A DNA stretch of 64,000 bases from Epiperipatus broadwayi (taxonomy: Eukaryota; Onychophora; Udeonychophora; Euonychophora; Peripatidae), in the NCBI GenBank assembly GCA_028023455.1, contig JAQFVV010012974.1, positions 292,651 to 356,650 of the forward strand, given 5' to 3'. Position 1 is the first letter of the stretch. Each line of letters begins with the position of its first letter. The translations under genes and the position numbers were made by a program. Shown piece after piece: positions 11,636 through 21,309 of the stretch. The notes beneath the pieces are model-generated. The model saw only the letters and a list, made by a program, of their open reading frames with translations. It was not told the DNA's origin and made no database searches.

Positions 11636-11970
11636 TATAGGCATTAACAAAGGATTTGGGTATTCCATCATCAGTTTTTCAATGGTATAGATAATGGAAG
11701 ACTTAGAGGGTGGAGTAGATTGAAGCCTGTCCATTAAAGTTTGAATATTTTCTATTTTAATATTAATCAAGTACTGATTATATATATATATATATATATA
11801 TGAGTGTGGGAGATAATGATCTGGACAAACTGATGAGTGCTGGTTCAGCAATAAATATGTATATTGGCGATCATTTAACTTTTTCACATGTGTATGGTCA
11901 TATGTATTGGTTATATGAGATAGAGTGGATAGCTGAAGGGAGCTTGAAAGTCTGGGTTCAAATTTTCAAT
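11636..11970 (+). mobile_element. Family 2 repeat, plus-sense copy facing the previous pair
   Basis: The same blocks as at 10225-10490 appear in order, with an (AT)n expansion before the hammerhead. It forms an inverted arrangement with the minus-sense copies to its left. Confidence 0.65.
11814..11877 (+). ncRNA. Hammerhead motif, family 2
   Basis: CTGATGA and the stem II GTGCTG/CAGCA- are present, as are TATGTATA and TTGG. GAAA reads TAAA, and stem I pairing is ACAA/TTGG. Confidence 0.55.
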
Positions 11971-12021
11971 TAATATATCTTAACTACAAATATATAAAGT
12001 ATATTTGTATTCAAATATATT

Positions 12022-12523
12022 ATATATATCAGGGGTGGCCAACTTTTGTGTTCATAAGATCTACTTTTTATTTTAAAAATGTGTTGCGATCGACTTGTTA
12101 TCATAGACGTAGTCTAAGTGGAGGGAGGTGCGAAATACATATTATTTTTATATATCTACCTAGTAAAAAATAACAATTATTTAATGAGCCAAAACCGGGG
12201 GAATTAAAGCAACGTGAGTAATTAATTATTAACAATATTTATTAATTCAAATTAGCTACATTAAATCAAGATTAAAAATATTATTTTCAATAATGATACA
12301 ACTTAGTGGACTTCACCTATCTAGAATTGAAAAAAAAATTAGAACAAAAACAAAAATAACAAAAAAATTTAGAATAAAAACAAAAAAACTTGAAAATCTT
12401 GACTTAATTTGTTTCACTCGTTACCCTACAGTTCTTGCTAAACTGGCCTCGCGATCGACCAAAAATGGCTTTGCGATCGACCGGTAGATCACGATCGACT
12501 TGTTGGACACTCCTGATATATAT
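12022..12523. mobile_element. hAT-type MITE, 486 bp, with 8-bp target duplication
   Basis: The element is 12030-12515. It begins CAGGGGTGGCCAAC and ends with the inverted match GTTGGACACTCCTG. ATATATAT flanks both sides. Terminal CAG-type repeats with 8-bp duplications are the hAT signature. The interior carries CGATCGACC motifs and no transposase, so it is non-autonomous. The small frame at 12293-12487 has no recognisable motif. Confidence 0.85.
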
Positions 12524-14804
12524 GATAATAAAATGTAATATTTTTAATATTATTAATCTTCGTAGCTAAAGCAGTTATAATAAAACTGAAATTATTGATA
12601 CATGCAGAATTTGAATTTTCTTTAAGTGAATTATATTTAAAGTCTTAAATGATATTTTTTGAATTTTAGGTTATTAGATTCAGTAGCATAAATGAGTAAA
12701 ATAGAGCTACTAAATGAATGAGTGCATTAGTTACATATTTTAACTCTAAATCATTATTAATGTCTTAAGACCAGCCAGAGCTTTGGATATTAAATTTTAT
12801 AATTCTATCATTTGGGTTCATTGATTATTAATATTTACAGTGCATGATTCTAGAATAAGATAAAGGGAACTACGCTTGAAGTCACAGGAATGAACTGAGA
12901 AAGTCATGCATTGATTTGTTGGTATAAATTTTCTTTGTTCAAAAGTAGAAGCAGGTTTACAATTTGCATAAAAGTGAGATTATTAAATATACAGTTAGGG
13001 ACTGATCTTAGGTTTCTGTATCTATGCAATTGTTTTAGGTTAATAAACTAAAAGTTTTTTTTTTTTTAATTTCAAACTTTCTGATTGACTAGTGGCTGAT
13101 AGATATATAAATGGATTAATTCCAGGTTTGATTTTTTTAGTCCTCACTGATGAAAATAAAGACTTGCAATTGGTCTAAAGATATAAATAGTAAAGCAATA
13201 CCATGTTTGCAGTAAATGGCTGTATGGTAAATTATTAATTTTTTGTGAGTATTTACAATCTTCCAGGGAGGCAACGATTTTTAAGCAATGCATTTTTCAG
13301 TCAAAATTTTTTTACTGATCTTCTTTCCCAGATAATACATAAAACAAAATAATTAAGAACGCACTGCAATTAAATAAAGTAAATTTAGATATCAAAAAGT
13401 TATTATATAACTAAGGTGTATACAATCTTTAGAGCTAATGCATTTTTAATCATTCTAATTGACTATATTTTTTTGAAAGATTGTTTTCATAGACATTGAA
13501 AATTTGATTTCCATTCAAATATAATTGGATATAAAACTTATAGAGAAAAATTTTGAAATTAAATTAAAACTTTAAAAGTATAGTATATATAAATGTCTGA
13601 ATAACTTCTTTACTCGATAAAATATGTTACCGTCAAAATTAAATGTAAAAATATTACTCGTATGTCCTTAGGGAGATTTGTACAACATTTCGCAAACATT
13701 TGTAATAATTCTTTTTCCATTTTTCATCAACATTTTTTATTTTTTATTTTTAAAAGCTCTAATAAAATAAATAAAATAGCCTTAAGAAGACTATTCTCAC
13801 TTTTCTACTGGGTCAATTGTTATTAAAATTTATGTTTAAAGAGACTTCTTTTCACGCTCTTATTTTCTTAAGTTGAACAATAATGTTGAAAATGTTAAAA
13901 AACACCTGGAGTTCATTTTAATAGGTTATTTTTATGGAAGATAAATTATTATTGAATAACAAAATTTAGAAAATTGGCAAAGGAACATTTACTGATACGT
14001 TGATTAGATCTTTATAAAATAACTTTTAGATTCGAGTTCTGCCAAAAGCAGTGAAGTGAGTTCTAATACCCCCCCCCCCCATTTGCTAAATATATATATA
14101 TATATCATAAAGGAAGTTCACTTATAAATATTATACTTATGTTTTTGAGTTAGAAAATGTTTAAAACAATTATTGGAAAATCAGGAATATTTTGAATTTT
14201 CAAAACTGTCAAGATAATAGTTAATGTCTTGCACTTATATATCTAAATATGATATCAATGCGTTAATGATTCCTATCTTTGTCTATTGTCTTCAACCATA
14301 TGTTAAAACTATGAATGGGTTAATTGAAACATTTAAAACAATTAAAAGGTGAAGATTGTTATGAACCCTTTTAAGTAAACCTTTATGATCGAACACTTTA
14401 AAGTGCAATATTGGGTTTTGAGATGTCCTCTGATATTTGGGCATAGTTATATCAACTATCTCAATATAGCATAAACATCGCAGAGTACAGTTATTTTCAT
14501 TAATAAGTTGAATTGTTAAATAAAACACATCTTTTATTGATTTGCAACTATGTATAAAATCTAAAAATAAAATGTTTGCAATTGTATACTAAATGTTTAC
14601 TTTTAAAATGTTAAAAAAAAAAGATAAATTGTCAATTTTATATTGGACAATGATTTGTAAACAAAATTCAAATCTAGCAAAATTTATTATTATATCAAGT
14701 TTTCTGTTACATATGCAATATTTTTTTTTTATAATCAATACGAAAATGAAAAAACTTTTATTAAATAATATTTTGTCAGATGCAAAATGTTTTTATAATG
14801 AAGT
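12524..14804. other. AT-rich intergenic sequence, no gene seen
   Basis: No protein motif or repeat family is recognised. A run of ten C lies near 14071-14080. Short open frames at 14292-14528 and 14593-14892 look random; the latter runs into a family 1 repeat. Confidence 0.5.
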
Positions 14805-14914
14805 ATCTTTAAAAATAGGCAAAACTCTTTATACATATTGCCACTCAGTGCAAGCCGGAGAAATCAATGGATGCCAGAAGACTTGTGCATAAAATCCCCA
14901 TCTAGTGCATACTC

Positions 14915-14973
14915 ATCCAATATTCCCAGACTAATTTCTGGCTTGTGACCTTTATCAGTGAGTAACCTTGGAT
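14915..14973 (-). ncRNA. Hammerhead motif, family 1 copy B (decayed)
   Basis: ATCCAA/TTGGAT outer stem I is intact. The core has become CTGATAA and GAAAC has become GAAAT, so activity is unlikely. Confidence 0.55.
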
Positions 14974-15129
14974 CTGAGAGCACTGCACCTAGATCTTAGT
15001 ATCTAATGCAATTCTCCAGCAGCCACCTTTTATCTCCACTTAAATACAAAACTATGAGTCTTAAATTGAAAACACTATAATATTTTCAATCCAAGCTCAT
15101 CAGCTTATATAGTCATATAGGTCTGAACT

Positions 15130-15175
15130 CACTGACAAAGGCCACAAACCAGAAACTAGTCTGAGGATATTGGAT
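15130..15175 (+). ncRNA. Hammerhead motif, family 1 copy C (5' strand cut off at the inversion)
   Basis: CTGACAA, GAAAC, ACTAGT and C follow in order, but the 5' strand of the outer stem I is replaced by the sequence of the inversion junction. Confidence 0.55.
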
Positions 15176-15574
15176 GAGTAGGCATTAGATGGTGATTTTA
15201 TGCACAAGTGTTCTGGCATCTATTGATTACTCTGGCTTGCACTACTAAGTGGCAATACCTATAGAGGGTTTTGCCTGTTTTAATAACAGTTAAGAGCAAG
15301 CACAAGAAATAGTGATCATATAATATTTATTGGCATAAAACCAATCCTGCTTAATAGGATAGTGGTGGCTATGCTTATTAAAAAACTAAAGACACCAAAA
15401 TGTATAGGTACTGAACTGAGTTCAGACCTATATGGTTATATAAGCTGATAAACTTGGATAGAAAATATAATATTGTTTTCAATTTAAGTCTCATAGTTTT
15501 GTAATTAAGTGGAGATAAAGGGTGGCTGCTGTTGGGTTGCATTAGATCCTAAGATCTAGGTTCAGTGCTTTCAG

Positions 15575-15633
15575 ATCTAAGGATCGTCACTGACAAAGGC
15601 CACAAGCCAGAAACTAGTCTGGGGATATTGGAT
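15575..15633 (+). ncRNA. Hammerhead motif, family 1 copy D
   Basis: The outer ATCTAA/TTGGAT stem, CTGACAA, GGC/GCC stem II, GAAAC, ACTAGT and C are in place. CTGACAA is a likely CpG decay product of CTGACGA, losing the conserved G. Confidence 0.6.
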
Positions 15634-16094
15634 GAGTAGGCATTAGATGGGAATTTTATGCACAAGCCTTCTGGCATCCGTTGATTACTCTAGCTTGCAC
15701 TGAGTGGCAATATGTTTAGAGTTTTGCCCGTTTTAATAACAGTTAAGAGCAAGCATAAGAAATAGTGATCATGTGATCTTTAAAAATATTATAACTAAAT
15801 TAACTTTATAGGCATCAAATACACTTTTTAAGTGTTTATTGGTGTTTATTCAGTTATTATTATAATTTTAAATATATAAGTCACTTAGTTCAATTCTATA
15901 AAATGTGAAAGTTCATAAATGATAAAGGACTAAGATTTTTGAAAAAATACATTTCAATTTGTGGTTAATTAATTATTACAAAAGAAGAAACACTTTGCAC
16001 TTCATAATAAGTTTTTATTGAAATATTTATTGTAATTCCAATAGTTTTAAACTTTTCTCAGAAAAACGTAATTCAATATAACATGTATATGGAG

Positions 16095-16243
16095 GAAAGT
16101 TCATTTAATACTTAAAAATAAAAAATTAAATACATCAACATAATATGCTGAGCATGCTTTTGACTTTGTGACTAAAAAGCATACTCAGCATACTATATTG
16201 ATATGTTTAGCATTTTTATGTTAAAGTATTAAACAAGCTCTTC
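16095..16243. repeat. Short foldback element or hairpin
   Basis: TATGCTGAGCATGCTTTT and its near-exact reverse complement flank a 12-nt loop. Weaker pairing continues outward on both sides for about 40 bp. It reads as a small MITE-like foldback. Confidence 0.55.
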
Positions 16244-16249
16244 TTAAAA

Positions 16250-17585
16250 TGCATGTTTTATGTATTATTTATTTTAATTTCACGGTTATATATAATTATT
16301 TATTATAAGTATAGATGTGGTTATGGTTCATTTTATGCTACTTTAATTACTATGCTATATTTACAATATATATATATATGAGTTTCATGAATGAAATGGC
16401 TAGCTCAACTGTTGGCCATATTGTATGATGTATTCAAATCTAGACCACATAAATTTTAGATTATTTTTCTGATTTTATTCAAACTTTAATTTTTTTATTA
16501 CAAACAATCCATAACTAAACTAATATTGGCCAGTAATACAATATTTGCTATTTTTAGTAAGAGAGAAAGTCAAGAATGAAAAATTGTTTAAACCCCAATA
16601 TTTAGAAATTGACAAGTCTGAATAACTATTTTTTTTTCCTATAGGATTTACTACTGGAGTGATATTTACTCTTCTTTACAATTATCTATTTGAAGAATTT
16701 TTAGTTCAATAAATCCATCACCAATATATACTTTCATAAGCATTGCAATTTCTTAAGAGTTAGAAATAATCACTGCTTTCAAATAAAACAAAATGGTTTA
16801 GACTAATTGAATAAAATGTTAAATGCTCATTCTGCTACTAGAGGGCTTAAACATCATTTGTGCGACTAATTGTAAGAAAATAAAGAAATAATCGAATGAT
16901 TTTATTGCGCTGGAATTAATAAGAAGTTTATGAAAATTCAAACGCTGATAGAGATAAAATTAGGCATAATTCACGTATCTTTATGTCTAATTCTACATTA
17001 TATTTTGCGCCAACTCCTGCAAGGTATAATATTATGCAGTAATCTTTGAGAAAGAATGTGGGTTATATTTTGTCATCAAATTTTTTATTCAGTGAATAAT
17101 ATATATATATATATTTTAATACATGTTGTCTGAAATTAAAATTACACAAACAATAACATTTTCAGATTTAAACTATTTTCCGTGAAAATTATGCAAAGCA
17201 ATTGCGAAATCACAAAACATTTTAAAAACCATTTTATGGGAACTTATATATATATACACACAGTATGTTCTGCATTAAATTTTTTTTAATGACCTTATTA
17301 ATATTAAATAGATAAGACTATAAATTTTCTTTCAAGTTACACGCCCTTGGTAAAGAATAAAAACATCTTTTATTTTTAAAAAACTAGCAACAAAAAAAGA
17401 AAAGAAAAGAACGGTTTAAATACTTTATTAATATAAACAGTTTATGTTAATATAATTAAGGTCAAGTTTAGACAGTTTGAATTGAAGGGCGTAAATTTCA
17501 CATGGATTAACGCTACATGAAGTTCAACGCGTTTATGTTTTTTTTTTTCTGGTTCTAAATTAAGATGTGAACATATATTTATATT
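16250..17585. other. AT-rich sequence, no gene seen
   Basis: Short (AT)n runs near 16366 and 17098; nothing else recognised. Confidence 0.45.
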
Positions 17586-17589
17586 TGCA

Positions 17590-17730
17590 TTTTACAGATA
17601 TGTATATAAACAATGCATTAAACATTAAAAGCCTAAAGCTAAACTAGTCAATAAAATAATCAAAATTACTCCAAATTCGCAACTCAATCAGGCTAACCAA
17701 AAATTAGAAACTCTAAAGCACAACCAATGC
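17590..17730. mobile_element. PLE 3'-region fragment
   Basis: GCCTAAAGCTAAACTAGTCA and following sequence match the region 3' of the GIY-YIG frame at 36270-36370, but are diverged. There is no coding part. Confidence 0.5.
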
Positions 17731-18620
17731 CACACATACACTTGTAATTTTATTTTATAATGACGATAAAACTAGAGAAATATTCATATGATTTTCTCTT
17801 TATAGACGTCTCGATTATAATAAAACTTAATTGTAAAATAACCAAGAATATGAATATTTTTATTATTAAATATACATTTCAAAAAGTTAATATTAAAGAT
17901 TACTGATAATAATTGTGCTTCACTTTAATAATGTATATAATACACTAATGGAGAAAAAGACGCCGTCTCTCAACCACTTTTTCTTCTAACCGTCAGACGA
18001 AAATCATTTGTAATGACTGTATTGAGGTCATTAACGTTAAAATATGATCTACTAGGGGGCATATAAAAACATTTAATCGAAACTTTACTGGAATAAATGT
18101 TTTAACGCTTTAACAGATTGGCTACGGTCTAGTAAGAGTTTTTTTTTTTTTTAAAAAAAAAAAGATAAACATGAACAGATGATATTAGTTTTACAATTAA
18201 ACATAATATTTATCCCTTTAAAAAACATATTTGCAGTATTTATTTTTTTAAAATTATTTGGTCCGTCTTTATTTATGATTGTACTTTTTTTTTAAATTAA
18301 GTCATAGCCAGTATTTATCTAATTTAAATAGTAATACATAGATAACATAATATTTATTCTTTAAACAAAAAACAACATACTGTATACTTGAAATAGAACT
18401 ATTATGCTGTATATATAACTTTGTGATGAATCTTAATATTTACTTATTTAAAGTTCATAACAAATGAATGTGTGTATTAGTAGAAAATTACCCATTTCTG
18501 ATTATTTAAACACGAATAAACTGTAGCGATTCATAACTTTCCATTTCATTTTAATGTTTAAATTATTAGACATTTAAAATAAAAAGAAAATAAATATTTT
18601 CAAAGGCGAAACATAAAAAT
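17731..18620. other. AT-rich sequence, no gene seen
   Basis: Homopolymer A and T runs occur near 18140-18165. No gene or known repeat was recognised. Confidence 0.45.
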
Positions 18621-18622
18621 TG

Positions 18623-19678
18623 TATACACCTGGGTCTCGTTTTACGCGATAGATAGGTTCCTCAAAAAACACGCACAAACGAAATCGCGCAAAAATAGAT
18701 GTAACTTACATTGAAAAAGGGGGGATGCGATCTGTGATTTTTCAAAATTCGCGTAAAAGCAAAGCACCAACGTAAAATTACTTTAAAATTCGCGCAAAAA
18801 AAAATAAGGAAATAAAATATGACTAATAAAAAATTTCAAATTTGAAAAAAATTGATACAAGACAAACTTTTTTTAGCTATAATATTTAATTTTATTCAAA
18901 ATAATATATTTTTATGCATAATTTACAGTACAGTAATTTACATTTTTATACACGTTTTAATTATTATAGCTATTTGCCAAAAAACACATTCATTTGCAAA
19001 CAACTAGCGCCAACTTCACACTCATGATGTAAAAGTGGTTTTCTGGTGATCTTTGAGACGATGATTTTATTAATTGTTTATGAAACTAACAACTAAAAAT
19101 TAAATTCTTAATTTTGTCTTTAATTTTCAATTCCGTTTAAAAATCAAATTTCACATTAATTTCAAGTCGCAGTAAGTAATTTTTAAATTGTTAATTACAA
19201 TTAAAAATCAGATTTTAATTTTTAATTGTCAAATTTAATTGTGCCCACTGCTATTACTGACCTTTTAAAAATAAACTTGTGGACAATAAATGATTAATAA
19301 TTGATTATGTTTTTTTTTTTAAAAAGCAAAAACAGAATGTGATTTAAAATGCAAAGTTAACACGTACAATATTTGAACAAATTTACATTATAATTTTGCA
19401 AAATTTAATGTGTGTATATATCAAATGTGGAAATTATGATTTTAATTTTATTATTGCATAAAATCTTACTATTATAAAGCACTGAAAATATTGAAATTAC
19501 TAAAATGAAAGTCGAATTCCAATAATGTGCTATTCCTTTCAATATAACGTAAGTGCGCGAAATTTATTATTTAAAGTAATAGCGCATTATCAGAGTTTGG
19601 CTTCCGGTGAAATACGAATCGCATAACTTTGAAATCGTGTTAAATAAGTCCACGCTTAAAAAGAGACCCAGGTGTATA
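18623..19678. mobile_element. 1.05-kb TIR DNA transposon, non-autonomous
   Basis: The element (18627-19674) starts CACCTGGGTCTC and ends GAGACCCAGGTG, with TATA on both sides. A subterminal inverted pair around 19521-19592 (TGTGCTATT... and ...AATAGCGCA) can form a hairpin. No transposase frame exists. A second, 5'-truncated copy lies at 30550-31956. The superfamily is uncertain; the flanking TATA could be a TA or TATA duplication. Confidence 0.75.
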
Positions 19679-19679
19679 T

Positions 19680-20740
19680 ATAATCAGGGACAAATAAGCT
19701 GATCTGCTACTTTAATTCTTTCACAGGTAAATCACCTTAATACACATATTAGCTTGAATAAAAATAATTAGGAATTAAATTTGCTTGAAAATTTTCAGAA
19801 TAAAAACTTATCACACTTTATTTACATTTTAAGTGAAACATAAATAATATGAAACTTAGATTGCTTATTATATATAATGATGACAATTAAAAATGTTCAA
19901 AATGTAGTGCCATGCTTTTAGATTCATGAATATGTATTATAACCTAGACATTGATCGACAAACTATAACCTAGATAAAATCGAGATATCCAAATGACATC
20001 AAAATCATCGAAATATAATATCTGAAATAATAAATAAACACTATGGCCTAAGCTCAGAGGGATTATATGCTATGAAATAAAAAGCTATATGGGTGGGAAT
20101 AACAATAAATAACTATTATTAATATAATATGAAACATTTGATAAATTTTAAGAAAACTATCACTCTCACTCTTACAAATTACAGAGATGCTCTTAATATT
20201 GAAAGTATACACCATAAAATGGTTAGGTTATATTAAATTCTCCTTCACAAACCCCTCTCCCCATTTCACCATATCTAATAGCCATCACCAGCATCTCATT
20301 TCTATGATCAGATCCACATTTCAAATCTTTTGGCAAAGAATAATAGGTTTCTTATATTTTATGTCACATCGTTTATTAAAATGATTTCTTTTGCAATACA
20401 ATTTCTTTAGTATTCATTGAGGTAATATTAAAATCTCAAGTTTCTTTAATCAAATATTTATAATATTAAAATTTACTCTTTTCTTTTATTACGGAATTGT
20501 TAAGCAATGAATAGAATCCTAGTAGAAATATGAAGAAACATACTCTTACCCATAAGATAATGTCTACCTAACTGACAATAATAATAATAAATTTTTAAAA
20601 AAAGTTTTAAATCAAAATAAAATACACAAAAAATTCTTAATTTGGAAAAAAGAAAAATACCAGGAATGTATTCAGACATAATATTTGGGTAAGGGATTTT
20701 ATGGCTACTCGGGACATCTTACTAATAACTCTTACTAAAT
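19680..20740. other. AT-rich sequence, no gene seen
   Basis: No repeats or motifs recognised; the small frame at 20187-20384 has no family features. Confidence 0.4.
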
Positions 20741-20744
20741 CTTT

Positions 20745-21080
20745 CTCAATATGGGTAGGATGACAACCATGGCACTAATGTGGGCTTTGAACATTCCATC
20801 ATCAGATTTTCAATGAAATGGATGGCTGAAGAGTTATGGGTTGGAGTAGTTTGAAGCCTTACCATTAAAGTATGAAGATTGGCTACCTTAATATATATCT
20901 GAGCACTGATCATATATATGTGTGGAGATAGTAATCTAGACCCAATTGATGATTGCTGGTTTAGCATGAAATATGTATATTGGTGATTATTTATCTTTTC
21001 ATGTGTGTGATCAGGTGGATCAGCAATATGAGATGGCATGGAAAGTTGAGGGTCATGTGAAAGTCTGAGTTTGAATCCAT
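20745..21080 (+). mobile_element. Family 2 repeat, single plus-sense copy
   Basis: The TGGATGGCTGAAGAGTT block, the GAAGATTGGCTACC block, the hammerhead and a GAAAGTCTGAGTTTGAATCC end follow in family order. On the opposite strand an open frame of about 97 codons resembles one at 11624-11887, but this is probably incidental. Confidence 0.7.
20927..20990 (+). ncRNA. Hammerhead ribozyme, family 2
   Basis: CCAA-TTGATGA, TGCTG/TAGCA stem II, intact GAAA, ATATGTAT, A as the NUH base and TTGG of stem I. The only core loss is the first C of the CUGANGA box. Confidence 0.65.
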
Positions 21081-21309
21081 TATATATTAAATCTTCCTTT
21101 CTAAATTTAAATTAAATAATTTAAGCATTTAAAATTATGGTATATAATCAACTGTAATCTGGATGAAAAGAGTTTTCTTTTAATAAATGCATTTGGTTAA
21201 CACAATCATTTAAATTTAAGAAAAAGAATAATCTAAATTTTAAGTTTTTTCTTCACATCTATAGATCAATTTGAACAAAGTGATTATGATATTCAATTTT
21301 ATGTTCACA

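Larger units (their letters stand above)
14805..15788. mobile_element. Family 1 compound: minus-sense part joined to plus-sense tandem units
   Basis: ATCTTTAAAAATA occurs at 14805-14817 and 15776-15788, so the 958-bp structure inserted as one unit. A minus-sense segment runs to about 15130 and then switches to plus-sense sequence carrying two hammerheads whose 3' ends are 458 bp apart. The interval between them is one full monomer. No protein is encoded. Confidence 0.8.

Noticed and set aside
12293-12487. Small lysine-rich protein
   Set aside because: It lies inside a hAT-type MITE and comes from A-rich sequence with no motif.
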